DNA from: Rhizophagus irregularis
Lineage: Eukaryota > Glomeromycota > Glomeromycetes > Glomerales > Glomeraceae
Direction of reading: 5' to 3'
DNA: 64,000 nucleotides
Assembly (NCBI RefSeq): GCF_026210795.1
Contig: NC_089442.1
Coordinates: 3,810,501-3,874,500 of the forward strand
The notes under the pieces are model-generated. The model did not search any database. It was not told the DNA's origin and was given only the letters and a program-made list of their open reading frames with translations. A program made the translations under genes and the position numbers. The first letter of the stretch is position 1, and each line of letters opens with the position of its first letter. This document shows, piece by piece, positions 1-12,563 of the stretch.

Positions 1-275
1 TCCTCCAAGCCTTCCTTCTTTGCTGATGGTGTTGATAACAACATTCATGTGTATTAAAAGCAGGTGTGTAATGGGGTTTCTCACTATAAGGAGGTAAATC
101 TCGTTCTTTTGGGTAATAATATTTGATACAATAATTTTTTTTTTAAAAATAAATAAATAAATTAAATAAATTACAAATGTTTAAACTTATTTCACTTGCT
201 CTTTTAACGTCACTTACCACTAGGGACTTGAGGCTCCTCAAGCGGAATAGCAGTATATCCAGATTTTTCAGTCAT
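1..275 (-). CDS. Partial small hypothetical protein (runs off left edge)
   Basis: ATG at 275 opens a first exon (218-275) that begins MTEKSGYTAIPLEEPQVPS and ends at a GTAAG donor. A second exon from about 105 down to the window edge keeps the frame and reads ERDLPPYSEKPHYTPAFNTH, followed by a Cys-Cys and His/Gln/Arg-rich stretch. I do not recognise the family. The short Pro/Tyr-rich N-terminus resembles the cytosolic head of small fungal membrane proteins, but no membrane segment lies inside the window. The acceptor (AAAAG) is weak, so the exon 2 boundary is tentative. Confidence 0.45.
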
Positions 276-849
276 TATAAATAAAATATTTGTTACGAAC
301 GTTAAAGAAAATTTGGAAAAAAGAAAGGCAGCCACCAAAAAAACTTTAAAATAAACCAAAATGAAACTTAGTGTAACAGAATTAAAAATTTAATTATGTT
401 GTTATTATGTAAATTTTTGTAAATACGGAATTTACGGAATTTAGTCATGAGAACTTCTGCGACATAAACTTGATCCTTGGCTAATTTATGTATTAGTTGT
501 ACTTATTTGTACACAACTTATATTTGTTAAGTAAAAGGCGTTGATTATCACTAACTGTTATTAATATCTGAAATTCCGTTTCCATAAACGGAATATTTCA
601 CAATCATCCATAGTAAAATTGTAAACATAACCGATTTTCACCATCAGATTTTTGATGGATAAATTAATTTATTTATTTTGATTATAATTCTAGAACAGAA
701 ATTTTAACATAGTACATGGCATTAGATTAAATAGATATTATTAATAAATCATAATTCTTATCTAAAATAAAACTACAATTACAATTACATATTTCTTTTA
801 TAATTAATAATTTTTTAAAAAAAATGTTTGTTGGGAGAGTGTTTCTTTT
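276..849. other. Intergenic stretch, no gene seen
   Basis: AT-rich sequence between the 5' end of the partial left-edge gene and the 3' end of the deacetylase gene. I see no coding signal or recognisable RNA gene. It should contain the promoter of the left gene. Confidence 0.5.
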
Positions 850-2774
850 TTAGAAGATCCACTGCATAAATATAGATGCAATTATAAAGCCGGGTATCAA
901 AGTCATTGTATTCGAACTAGTTATTGAGCTTGCCCCACTCTTTTTATTTTCATTAGGTTGACCATTATTAGTACCTTTATTAGAACCACCAGCATTAGTA
1001 CTGTTGTCTCCAGCATTACCCACTGGTTTACTTAAGTCAGTGTATGCACAGTTGGCATCTTGGCAGAGACATTGATTAGCAATGGGATCCCACCAAACTG
1101 AATCACAAGTTGTTGGAACACGGAAACGGTCACCACCTTTTGGAACAGGATTGGCAAGACTTGGATTTTCACTAGGGCATCCGTAACAAGTATTCCATAC
1201 TACAGTGTTGAAATTACAATTTTGTACAAGTCCTTCGTCAACCTGTCCGTTTCCGTCATCATCCAATCCATTGCAGATTTCTTTTCCAATTTTAGGAACT
1301 TGACACGAGAAAGGTGCGAAATCTTTAAGTTGATCTGCTGGAACTGGATTTTTCATCCATTCCAACAATTGTTGACTCGTTACGAACCAAGTGTCCGGTT
1401 GTGCAACAGCCCAATCTAGAAATTCTTCAAGCATTTGAAGATTTTTAGCAGGATCTGTGGCACCAGGAGCCAATGGAACACCGGGAAGTTGGTTAAGATG
1501 AGCAGGATGAAGGAATAAACCGAAGGGTGTTTTTCCTTGTTTTGCATGACGTAGGAAATTGTCCTGTAACCATCCCTTAACTACGTCAGGTGTTCCATCG
1601 AGATGTGGATCCATTAAATGTGGAGTACCCTTATCATCTGTTAATTAATTTAAATTCATGAATTAGCAAAGAATTATAAATTACCTATTCAGCTAAAAGA
1701 AAAAAAAAATCACCTATAATAGCAGCCATTGGGATTTCGAATAAACCGGGATGAATAGTTGTATCACAGAAACCTTTCCAACAATCATTATATAGACCAT
1801 AATCCATGGTATAAGGCCAAGTAGCATCATCTGTCAATGCAGTTGTTGAGGAATCATACAGAATCCCTTGTTGAGCAATTACGTCAAAAGTTTTTGGTTG
1901 CCAATTGAGGAAAGGAGATCGCCACCCCGCTATCTTGCCATTTGGGATACCAGCAAAAGCGTTAAGTGATTTTTTACATCCAATAATTTCATCTATAACA
2001 AATCAAAATTAGAGATCACGTTATAAAACTAAACGAATAATAATTTTTTTTTATAACTTACCATCGAAAGGATCTTGAGGATGTGTCATAGTATGATCTG
2101 CAACCTGTTCAATACATTAAATTTAATTTTTATCTCTTAAAGAGAAAATATACACACAGATATATTAATATGAAAAAAGATCACATACCTCATTTCCAGC
2201 TGCATACCACTGCGTTACCAATGAAAAATCTGTATATTGGATACTAACGTAATAAGTAGCTCTAATTGGACATCTATTAAAAAAAAATATATTATATATA
2301 TTAAAATTAAAATTTTAAATTTTAAATAGGTTTGTTTTTTTATAAATTATAATTACCCATTCGGATTTTTCCTTTTCCCAATAAGGCTGTTTGCAACTAA
2401 AAAAAAAATAATTTTTGTCAAATGGAGAAACGCATGATGAATCACATACAAATTAATATGCTCTTACCTTTTAAGGTACCTTCTTGAACGGAATCATCTA
2501 AATCAAAGAATTGAAATTTATTAAATTTATTATCAACAATATATTATTCTTATAAAAATTAAATAATTTTCTTACCGAAAGTTAAAAGGAAAAATTGAGG
2601 AGTTTTTTCAAGTGGTAAACCACCTGGAGGGTTAACGGAAGGGCAAAAACATTTTGGTGGTTGACAAGCGGTGGGGTCACAAGCAGCAGCCTCAGCACTC
2701 TCGAGACGATTTACGACTCCAAGAAGGGTACAGGTGAGGGTTAGAGAAAGTATTCCCAAGAATTTTTTAACCAT
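850..2774 (-). CDS. Polysaccharide deacetylase-like (chitin deacetylase family), secreted, probably GPI-anchored
   Basis: A multi-exon gene whose product should act on cell-wall or extracellular N-acetylated polysaccharide. The start at 2774 gives a hydrophobic signal peptide (VKKFLGILSLTLTCTLLGVV), then a Cys-rich segment with CDPTACQPPKCFCPSVNPPGG. Exon 1 (2576-2774) joins exon 2 (2468-2497) to create FLLTFDDSV, the NodB-type motif 1 with its Asp pair. A later exon supplies HTMTHP, the metal-binding His motif 2. The last exon (850-1614) holds the C-terminal part of the fold, then Gly/Asn/Ser-rich sequence and a terminal hydrophobic tail, as in GPI-anchored proteins. At least six short introns are present. 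The domain is of the diverged fungal CDA-like type, so activity on chitin is not certain. Confidence 0.85.
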
Positions 2775-3997
2775 TGTTGTTATTAATATTTAATTTTATT
2801 AACAATATAAAAAAAAATTTTCGTAACAAAAAAACTTATATTAATTTAATAAAAAAAATTGTTTTTTTTAATAAGAAATAATAAAAAAAAAAAAATAATT
2901 TTCTTGTAGAAAAAATTAAAAGTGGGAACCTCTAAAGAAAAAAATTTTTTTTTTGAATGTGTTCATCAAACTCGCGGGATAAATTTATACTCGCGACAAG
3001 ATAAATGCTTCCAGACTATTTTTGGTTGCAAATTCTAAAATTACACTGTTGAATAGTTTTAGTAATAAATAAATTAAATAATATTTGTTATTTTGTGTTT
3101 ACTCTTGTGTTAATTAAATAGGTATGTGCGATATGGGTCGTTACTGCTAATCAAACCAGCATACAAATAAAAAGTTTATATTTAATAGAATTTCCTATTT
3201 TGTAAGTAGCTTTTTAGAGCTATGCGGGGAAAAGAAGACTGTATAACCGCGCTCTAATTAATTATGCATATGTAAGTAAATGATCAAAACTTTAATGAAC
3301 ACAACATAATAAAAGGGATGAAATTTTTATCCCTACTGCGAATTTCAAAAATGCCAAGAAATTGGAGAAAATAGAAAAACCTGCTTCCAAATTATATGGC
3401 GTAAAACGATCCTTTATGGAACCCAAACTTCTATAGGAAACGTGAAGGTTTATATATAGAACGTTTCATTTCAAAATCTATTATTATAATAACTATTATA
3501 CTATGATCAAAGGATGCATATTACTACGAAAGGCTAATAGAAGATGCAAAATAAAATATTACTAATTAAAGTTAGTTAATTGGTTAATGTTGCATACCCC
3601 GTTTCTGAATTAAGATTGGTACAAGCTAATTATATGTGGTATCATAAAAATTGGACACAAAAAAAAGTGATTAATCACGTGAATACTACTGCCAAAATTG
3701 GATTCATATTATAGAATATCAAAAAAGAAATTTATCATGTGAAAGATAATTGTAAGTAAAATTAACGGGATTATCGAAGTATAGTTTTTCCGTCTTTATA
3801 AACTGTCTTTCTGCATGGTAGTAACCTTATCTTACTTTAACGAATACTTTTGGGAAAGGACCGGGAGGACTTCTAATAAAGGTTACTATTTTGCTTGAAT
3901 ATGTTATGTGACACAAGTTTATTTTCTCGCAACGATTTACATTATTACTATACTTTATTTGAAATTGATCTATTTTATGGAACGCTATGTCAAAACT
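2775..3997. other. Intergenic region, no gene seen
   Basis: About 1.2 kb between the 5' end of the deacetylase gene and the 3' end of the GMC/hydrolase gene. It has poly-A/T tracts near 2810-2960 and one palindromic TCACGTGA at 3675-3682. Short open frames here overlap the neighbouring gene end and look like chance frames. Confidence 0.5.
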
Positions 3998-6900
3998 TTA
4001 AGAATCATCAAAGGGTTGAAAACCATTTGATGGATGTTGAGCTGTATATCCCCATAAATGTTGGGTTTCTTCCAAGTGATTTAATACTTTGGGAAATACA
4101 TCTTCATTAGCATTTGTTCCCCACCAAACATCGAGATGTCCGTAATTATTAATTTCATTATATACGTAATTATCTGCTCCATTCACTAATCGTAATGCGT
4201 CGTAACTCTTCTTCGTTGACTTTATATCGAATCTATTGATGAAGAAAAATTAATTGAATATAAATAAATAAATAAATATAAATAAATAAATAAATAAACA
4301 AACTTATATTTTATACTTACACAACATTCTTATCTCCATGAATGAAACAAATTGGAAAGTTTAGCCTATTTCGAATATTTTCTTGTGTTACATACACATT
4401 TTGGCCTTGGTAATTTAATAGCAACTCCTTTTTGGATACCTTAGCAAGATGTTGCATAGTAGTGAGATTAACAATACCGACAAATTCATCTTGATAATCA
4501 TGAATTTGCTGGTTAATATTTTCGTGTTGATATAAAGTACCATAACAAAATGATGTTCTATGACATAAAGCATTACGACAAATTTGACCTTTCGATACCG
4601 GATAAAAACGTAATAATTGATCAAGTATTTTGTTGGTTAAATTAGTCTCTGGAGAAGTTCTTGCATCGAATAATGACTGACGTAGTACGAATCTAGTAAA
4701 TGGAAGTATATTTAAACGCATTTTAACTCTATTCCAAAATCCAGCCGAAGGATGCATTGCAACTTGTGAAGCAATAAGGCATCCCACTCCTTCGATTTTT
4801 CTATCTAACAATCCCATAAATGTTGCAATTGATCCAACACAATGAGCAATTATACCAATTTTTTCAACACCGGTAATTTCACGAATTTTTTTAGTCGCTG
4901 CAGCTTGATCTAATCTAATATCATCTAAAGTTTGCTGTTCTTTAGAAGCGATATTTGCAGTTGACAATCGATTGTCAATTAAGAATATGTCATACCCGTG
5001 TTCTAAAAGATAATCCACTATATTATTTTTAATTAAATTAGTTGTCCACATTTCATGCGACATAGCGGCACCATGTACAAAAAGAATTGGTCCTTTTCTT
5101 CCACCCTGATATCTATGCAATAAACTTTTTACATCATCTTCAGCTATAATTTCCCACATCTCTTTTTTTGGTCTACTCTTATAATAAAATGTTTTTGCGA
5201 CTGAAAAGGTTTGAGAATATTCTAAAGGAAGAAATCTAACAAATATATGTTTTAAAATTGTTGTTACAAAAAAATTTTTGAACGTAATCATAGCTTTAAA
5301 TCTTGATTCAGATGTCTCTCCAGTTGCCTAAATGAAGTAGGAATTAAAATAATTTGTATTTTATATAAACATCACCAAATTTTTTTTTTAGTTATATAAT
5401 TATAAACAAGACGCATCTATTTTCTTACCTTGAGTGTAGTTAATTGCTTCAAAAGATCAGAAGGTTTAATTCTTAGAATTCCTCTACCGACAACTTTTCT
5501 TATATCAGCTTCCTCCTCTTCGTCAATATTATCTAAATCATCAAGATGATATATTGTAACATATAAAGTAGTTGTAGACGTTACTTGTTCTGAAAATGTT
5601 CCATTCTTAATTAATTTATATCCTTTGAGTCGGTATTTTGTTCCATCAGTTGCAGACAAATTCAAATCATACATCATTTGATTAGAATCAACATGATCAG
5701 TTCTTGGGATAAATAAACGAAACTTCCCATTAGTAACAAGCAGCGGATCAGGTGACAACGCACGGCACGAAACTGTTCCAGTAATTAATGCAGAATGATC
5801 ATCCATTTCAACTAATGTTTCAACGTTGTATGCAATTATTGTTAACATGAATTGCATTGTCGAATCTGAAGATTTTGCTTGCACTAAAATTTAAATTGCA
5901 TTAGAAATGGTAATTAAATTTATATAAAAATAAAATATTTGTTGTGCTTACGTTCAGCGGCAACATAATCTGCTGATAAAACTTCGGTTGAAAAATAACC
6001 TCTCATAACTTCCGTGAAACTTATTCCACCTTCCAATATATGTCCTCGATTGGTCAAATCGAATTTTCGTTCATAAGATATAAGTGGCTGATCAAAATCA
6101 ATTGGCTTTTTGACAAGATCGTAATTAATTTCCCACCCACGATCTTTTGCTGCATATTCACAAATTCTTTCAGTCAATGCACTAATCGTTAAAAATGGAT
6201 TAACCCCAAGGGCAGTTGGTATAATTGAACCATCACACACGTAAAGTCCTTCATGAAGATTATTACTATCATCTACGAATACTTGGCCTTTATGATTTAC
6301 AACACCATGTTTTCCATTTTTTCCTATACTACAACCTCCAATGGGATGAACTGTAATTAACTCACTTCCCAAAGGTTCAGTCCATAAAGGGGATGGAATA
6401 TAAGTTCCATTAATTTTAATTGTAGCTTCTTCTAATATTTTATTTAATTTACTTACAGTGTCAGAAGCACCTACACCATTATATGATATTTTCAAGCGGT
6501 CATCTACTAATTCTATTTGGCCTGTATTATCGTCATGTGACATGATCAAATAAGTTTGAGTATGTGATGTAGCACCAGTATAAACTCCATTAAATGGCGA
6601 TTCAATTTTTCTCCATAACTTTTTTGCATACTGTGATAATGTAGTGTTTTGTGATTCGGTACCAATTAATAAACTTCCTGCTTCGAGAACTAGTTTGAAA
6701 ATTTTACCCGTAGATCCGGGTATAGTTCCTTCTTCAATCACATAACCTTCAAGTACATTTTCGGCGCTGCGACGCATATCAATAACACCAGTAATACATG
6801 GGCCAACTGGATTTTTCATGCTGGCTGTATTATCTTTAATTGGTCCGACACAATTAACAAGATAATCCGTGTTATAGCCAAGTCCAAATATCTAAAGATA

Positions 6901-8432
6901 ATTTCCATGTATAAAGTATAATTATAAAACAAAATAAAAAATTCAATTGTTATAAATGAGACCACTTACATCACCATTTCCGCTGAATCCTTTTCCCAAA
7001 CGATCGCTAATCTTTAAACCATAAGACTTCGATCTCATTAAGATTTCATTGGAACCAAACGTACCAGCCGCAAGAAAAACAGTATCAGCAATAACAAAGT
7101 AAAGGCTATGACGATTATCATCTGTAAAATTTGTACGTTTGTCCTTTGGAATAAAATACATTAATTCATATGTCAATAAAAATTTTTTTTAAAAAAAAAA
7201 TAAATAAAAATTCTTTTTTAACCTACATCTAACCATTCATAAAATACAATGTATCTTCCGGTTTTTTTGCATTTTTTAATACTTCTTACTTCACATTCAC
7301 AAAATATTTCACAACCGTGATTCCATGCATCGGGTATATAATTCATTAGTGTACTATTTTTACTACCATCATTAATTCCTGTAGCATCATTTCCTGTTAA
7401 CGTAGAAGCACGTTGACGTACTCCCGCAGCATTAACTCGATTTTCGAATGTGACAGTAATAGGAGCCCTATAAAAATTTTTATGATATTCTTCTCCCAAT
7501 AATCTCGCCTGAGTTTCCAAAGTTCTTAATTTCGGTAATTCAGGAAAATGAGCTGGATATTGACATGGTTGAAGCATTTCTTTTGCTCTTTCGTATCCTA
7601 AAAGCATAAAATTAAATTAATACTTAATGTGGCGCAGTAAGTTTGACTACCCCAGCCGCACCGGCAAAAATTTTGCACACAGGGCGTTATGCACTAACAC
7701 GTGAAAATTAACTGTGACGAATAAGGGTGGCGAATAAGTTTTTACCTACTCGAAAAAAAACAGAAACTCAGACGGGTGTGAACTATGTGATGAATTAAAA
7801 GCGATCACGTGACTGTACAAAATTGCCGGTGCGGCTGGGCTAGTTACATACAAAAGAAAAATTACCTCTTTTCATAGAATCATGATCATTTTGAATTTCG
7901 TCAGGCCAAATTGACATTTGCCAGATACGATCATCGGCTTCAAGAGCTACATTTGCATTAATAAGAGATGTACCTCCGAGACTATAATAAATACAAAGAA
8001 AATTTAGATCGGAGTTATTGCAGAAATATCGACTTGAAACTTACCCGCAGGCTACAACAGCATTTTGATCACTACCATTATAATAATGGTACATTCCAGT
8101 TTTTTTACCGAGATGCTTTTCTGGAGAGCTATATTGAATTTCTTTCAAACATTCTTTTAATGTATTTGGATATTCTCCGGGCCATCGTTCTTTTCCTATT
8201 ACAATGAATATAATGAATGTGTTTATTTTTTTTAAAAAGAAAGTCGAAAAAAAATTTCAGAAAAGGTTTGAGATTAACCTTTTTCTAATAATGCAACCCG
8301 TTTGCCGGCTCTTGACATGCGAGAAGCAGCAATTCCACCACCATAGCCTGACCCAATAACCACCACGTCATAATGTAATTTCATTTGATGTATAGGTAGT
8401 GATATGTGAGGATATTCATATTCTTTTGCCAT
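3998..8432 (-). CDS. GMC-type (cholesterol oxidase-like) FAD oxidoreductase fused to alpha/beta hydrolase
   Basis: One large intron-rich gene. ATG at 8432 gives MAKEYEYPHISLPIHQMK, followed by the FAD-binding signature DVVVIGSGYGGGIAASRMSR. Middle exons (7218-7600 and 6943-7176) hold LMNYIPDAWNHG and FLAAGTFGSNEIL. Exon 5920-6819 carries the C-terminal GMC motifs VHPIGGC, GLYVCDGS and LGVNPFLTISALTERI, matching cholesterol-oxidase-type enzymes. A further exon (5417-5884) links to an alpha/beta hydrolase domain (4317 to about 5330): oxyanion motif LFVHGAAMSHEMW, nucleophile elbow IIAHCVGS with Cys instead of Ser, acid region ICFIHGDKN and, in the last exon (3998-4234), the catalytic His in NNYGHLDVWWG. 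The 4317 donor and 4234 acceptor join in frame. It probably oxidises a sterol-like or lipid alcohol. The substrate is unknown. Two separate genes are possible but less likely, because frame and domain order run through. Confidence 0.82.
7637..7848. mobile_element. MITE-like inverted-repeat element inside an intron
   Basis: The intron between about 7600 and 7865 is much longer than its neighbours and contains a GC-rich 20 bp inverted repeat. The left copy at 7647-7666 reads CTACCCCAGCCGCACCGGCA and the right copy at 7824-7843 is its reverse complement with one mismatch. Weaker symmetry (GTAA near 7637, TTAC near 7845) extends outward. No coding capacity and no clean target duplication were seen. 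Splice sites outside the element are intact. Confidence 0.7.
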
Positions 8433-9395
8433 TTTCAATTACGTAAATGCTGATTTGTATGATTATTTCTAAAAAAATTACGAAAATGGACTATATATAT
8501 ACAAATTCAACTTTGAAGTTTCACAAATTATTCCAAAGAATGTTCGTTTATAGGAAACCAATAAAAATATTACATGGTAAAAAGTTCGGCCGGACGGATA
8601 TTAGAAAAAATTCTTTGATAAACCACGTTAATTTAATTTATTATATTGTCCATGTGAAATTAATTGTTTGAAAAAGATCGATCATCATCTATAAATGGAC
8701 TATTGTAACTAATTTATTTATTCATACTTGGAAAATTTTAATTTTTGACGTGTGTTACCTTGTGTTTGGATAATAAAATATATCCTGTTAGAGATGCATC
8801 CGAAATCCGATTATTTGGTATATCATATTAAACGAATATGACGAAAAGGTTCAACCCGACGATTATGGCTGCTATGATTTTCCTAATACGTATTTTATTT
8901 GTATTTGAATTTATGGCTCTAATACTTTGATCGGATTATCCGAAACGCACCTTTACGGTGCTAGAAATGAACTCGATTTTTCTAAATTATTATTTATCGC
9001 GTTGATTATAGGTTAATATTCATAATGTCCACCTGATGCCTAACGAAGAATTATAAAAGATTTTAGCGAAATTGTATTCTGAATCATGCACCAATATAAC
9101 CTGTTTAGGATGCTGTTAAAAAAAAAAATTTCAAATACAGTAATTTCATAATTTTTACTTTAATCATAAATGTATTTTTTCGTTTACGTTTCTTCAGCAG
9201 GAATATTTTTTTTCGAAGTAGAAAGGGTTTAATTTAATTAATTTCAGGCGGAATTAAGTTGAAATTATTATAATTCCGACCGACCGCTCAAAAGCTAATT
9301 TCTCATGTTTGTGTAACAGTTGGGTATAATTAAATCATAATTTTTAATAGCTAACAATTCAATATCGTACTTAATCGTTATTCTTCCAGTAAAAT
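8433..9395. promoter_or_regulatory. Divergent intergenic region between GMC oxidase and SR protein genes
   Basis: About 960 bp between two divergent start codons, so it must hold both promoters. An open frame at 8447-8671 has no recognisable motif and low-complexity composition; I treat it as chance. A CCAG just before the SR-protein ATG may be the acceptor of a 5'-UTR intron. Confidence 0.45.
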
Positions 9396-10515
9396 ATGTC
9401 TTCTTATGGGGAAAGGATGTCTCGCTCGTTATTCGTTTCTGGACTTTCCAGGCGAACAACGTGAGTTATAAAGCGTGATATCCTTATTTTAGGAGATGCT
9501 AATATATTTTTTTCTATAATTTCTGGTTTTTTCTTTGGTCTTTAGTATTGAAGATCTCGAACCTATTTTTAGAGAATTTGGTAGACTTAAAGACGGTAGG
9601 TACTTTATAAGTATTATCCAAACATTTTGAACTATTTTTATTTACCAATTTTTACCTTTTACTTAGTCTATATACCAAGGGACTATTACACCAGGGAACC
9701 AAGAGGTTTTGCGTACATAGAGTATCCTTAAAGACTTATTATTCAAAGTTTTCTTACTGTCGATTAAAGATTCAAGTTTACTCGACCAAAAAGAATTGAA
9801 TGTTTTTTAAAGACTTTTCCATCGGTCCTTGACAAGAAATCGCGGTTTTTTTTCTTCCTTTTTTCAAGATATTATGATGAACGTGATTGCGAAGAGGCTT
9901 ACAGACACGGAACTGTCATATTACATGGGCGAGAATTGACTGTAGAATTTGCACGTGGATCCAGAAAAAGTAATGTCCTTTTCTTTTAATTTGATTTAGT
10001 ACCAGTTATAATATCATTTTTACTATAATTCAAAATTTAGCCCCTCGAGAAATGAGAGGCAAAGATAATAGGTAAGTTTGATCATTGAATTTACTGATTA
10101 AATTGAATTCAAATTAAAAATTTAATTATACTTTTTATAGGTATTCTCCAATGAGACGGGGAAGATACGAAATACCTGAAAATTCTTACAGACCAAGGTT
10201 TATATTTGGTGATTAGATTTCAAAAAAGCAAATGATAATTAAGTAAATAAATCTTCTTTTTGTTTGTTGTTTTTTAGACGTAGTCGTAGTCCTAGCCCCA
10301 ATCGAAATCGTAGATCGGGATTAGATTATAGAAAATATGATGGCGAACATGATAGAAGACGTTCTGGTCGATATCGTTCTCGCTCAAGATCATATTCTCG
10401 TTCGCCATCTGAACGTCGTAGAAGGTCAGAACAAGTTAATGGTCATCCTAAATCTCGTTCCAGATCTCCTAATGATTTACAACCGACATCAGAAATGAAG
10501 GATGAAACTACATAG
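9396..10515 (+). CDS. SR-type RNA-binding protein (one RRM plus RS tail)
   Basis: Seven exons join in frame. Exon 1 (ATG 9396) gives MSSYGERMSRSLFVSGLSRRTT with the RNP2 motif LFVSGL. Exon 2 adds IEDLEPIFREFGRLKDG. Exons 3 and 4 provide RGFAYIEY (RNP1) and the rest of the RRM, ending LTVEFARGSRK. The final exon (from about 10277) encodes an Arg/Ser-rich tail with repeated RSRSPSP-like dipeptides, ending at 10515. RRM-plus-RS proteins of this size act in pre-mRNA splicing and mRNA handling in the nucleus and are usually regulated by SR-protein kinases. The tail offers many RS/SP phosphosites. The family is clear; which fungal SR orthologue it is cannot be told. Confidence 0.85.
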
Positions 10516-11057
10516 TTTTTTTTTCTCTCAATGGAAACTTTTAGGCTTGATTATGAATAAAACGCAAATTTTTCTTTGATTATCTTGCTTGTAACAATTT
10601 TATGCATAGTTTGATACAGGAAAGTAATTATCTTCTATGTGGTTCCACAAATTATATAGCACAAACACTTTTTAATTGACGCTATGTCATTTTCTTTAGT
10701 TTGTTAGGTTTAATTAATTATACGTACAAATCACTTTTTTTATCTTACTGTATTGTTACAAATTTTACAAATTTGAAATTAACGGATTACATCGAATAGA
10801 ATATAATAATAATTCAAGAATTTGTGTTCGTTTATAAATAATAACAATAGATTATTTTATACTGGATTTCGCGTGTAGATAGAACTAAAAAAATTAAAAC
10901 TGATTATTTTGTTTCTAAAAAAAATTGGGATTATATCTATTTGGTCCAGTTATTTACAACAAGTTTTTTTTTTGTTAAATAGGAATATTGATAACTGATG
11001 TTCTTGATGATTTAATTGATTTAATGATTTAACAATCTATAAGAGTTATATGCGAAC
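10516..11057. other. Convergent 3' ends, no gene seen
   Basis: AT-rich spacer between the stop codons of the SR protein (+) and Mtq2 (-), probably holding both 3' UTRs and polyadenylation sites. Nothing else is visible. Confidence 0.5.
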
Positions 11058-12135
11058 TCAACGGGTATTTCTCCAAAATTTCAAGATCAACTGTTTTTCT
11101 CTTCCTGCTAAACGCGATAATAAAACCTAAAATAATATTAATTAACTGATTTTACAATAAAGAATCACTTTTTTGACATAAAATCTTACTTCTGATTGTA
11201 AATGATAATTATTTTTCATTATTTCACAAACTTCATTTGGTTTATTTTCATTAATTAATAAAAGATAAAATACACCTTTATCCGATAATAATTTCTATAA
11301 TAGAAGAAAAATATATATATATATATATTTTTAATATTTTATTAAATTAATTTATTTTAAATAAGAAATACTTAACATCAACTAATGGTAACATTTTGTC
11401 AATAATTTCTCTTCCATCAATTCCACCGGCCCATGCTTTCTCAATAATACTTTTTGATAAGTATAAATCATCAGAAGTAGTAACAACATAAGGTGGATTA
11501 AAACATAATATATCAATTGAATGATAAAGCCTTGGTAAAAGACCATTTACTAAATTGGTAGTAATAGAATCTAATTGGATCTAATTAAATTTTAATTTTT
11601 AGTAAAGATGGGAAAGAAAATTTATTAAAATCACGTGAATAAGTACCGAATTATGATATCCCGTCTTATTAGTGATGGCACTTGCATATGGATTTATATC
11701 TGTACATATTAAAACTTTTTTTAAAAAATATATATATAATATAAATGTTATTTTTATGTCCATAAATAAATAATCAAAAGAAAAAACTCACGTGCTGTTC
11801 CATCACCAAGTATTTTTCCAAGAAATGTTGATACGCACCCTGTACCTGATCTAATAATGATGATAAATTATTACAAAAAGATTTCTTTCTTTCTTTTTAC
11901 TAACTTTACTAACCCAATTTCTAAACATATACAAGGTTTAATCTCATTTCTTAAAAATTCAGCATCTTTTTCAAGTGCATCAAGCAATAAAAATGTATCT
12001 TCTAAATAAAGACAGCTATTTAATCATCTTTAGTTTTTTGTAATTAAACTTTTTAAAGCAAAACTTACCTGCTGGTTCATATACAAGTTCATAGTCTCCG
12101 GGTGATAAATGATCTAAGTTAGGAGTTGGTATCAT
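11058..12135 (-). CDS. mtq2: eRF1 glutamine N5-methyltransferase catalytic subunit (Mtq2/HEMK2/N6AMT1)
   Basis: SAM-dependent methyltransferase that in yeast and animals methylates the GGQ glutamine of cytosolic release factor eRF1, working with Trm112. ATG at 12135 gives MIPTPNLDHLSPGDYELVYEPA, then EDTFLLLDALEKD. Joined exons create the SAM-binding motif EIGSGTGCVSTFLG, and LICTDINPYA follows. The diagnostic NPPY motif is in DILCFNPPYVVTTSDDLYLS, and AWAGGIDGREIIDKMLP matches the conserved HEMK2 segment after it. The last exon ends LAGREKQLILKFWRNTR with a stop at 11058. The length is about that of human N6AMT1 (roughly 210 aa). It is head-to-head with the related enzyme Mtq1. Confidence 0.9.
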
Positions 12136-12563
12136 AGTTTTTAATTAATAAAAAGTTCGAGGAATATAGGTGAAAGTATTGTATCATTGAGGATACGTAT
12201 TTAACAATGAGATGTATTGATTTATTGAATAAAGAATTATCAGTTATGATTATCGAGGGAAACCTGTTTATCAAGGATCGTCTGCACATCCGATTATACA
12301 TCCAATGAAAGTAAACCAGATTGCCTTTATTTCTTTATCAACCAATAAATACGATGGTAGTTATGTAAGTTTTTAAGCCACTGAATATATTCATGAAAAA
12401 ATTATTAAAAATTTCCAAGGAAAAACTAATAATTTTATAATACTTCGTATTTTAACAAAAAGAGAAATTATTCTGAATTTGACGAGCGATGATTAACCAC
12501 CTAAGATATTAAATCAATGCGTTTTTTTTTCGTACAGAAATAAATCCACGTATATCCAATGGT
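12136..12563. promoter_or_regulatory. Shared divergent promoter region of mtq2 and mtq1
   Basis: The 428 bp between the two divergent ATGs is the only space for both promoters. It is AT-rich. I found no convincing TATA box or binding site, so the bidirectional promoter is inferred from spacing alone. Confidence 0.5.

Noticed and set aside
5200-5420. Separate lipase gene starting at the Met at 5291
   Set aside because: The reading continues upstream of that Met without stop to a splice acceptor and matches the frame of the preceding GMC exon.
8447-8671. 74-codon open frame between GMC oxidase and SR protein
   Set aside because: No motif, composition follows AT-rich DNA, lies in the divergent promoter region.
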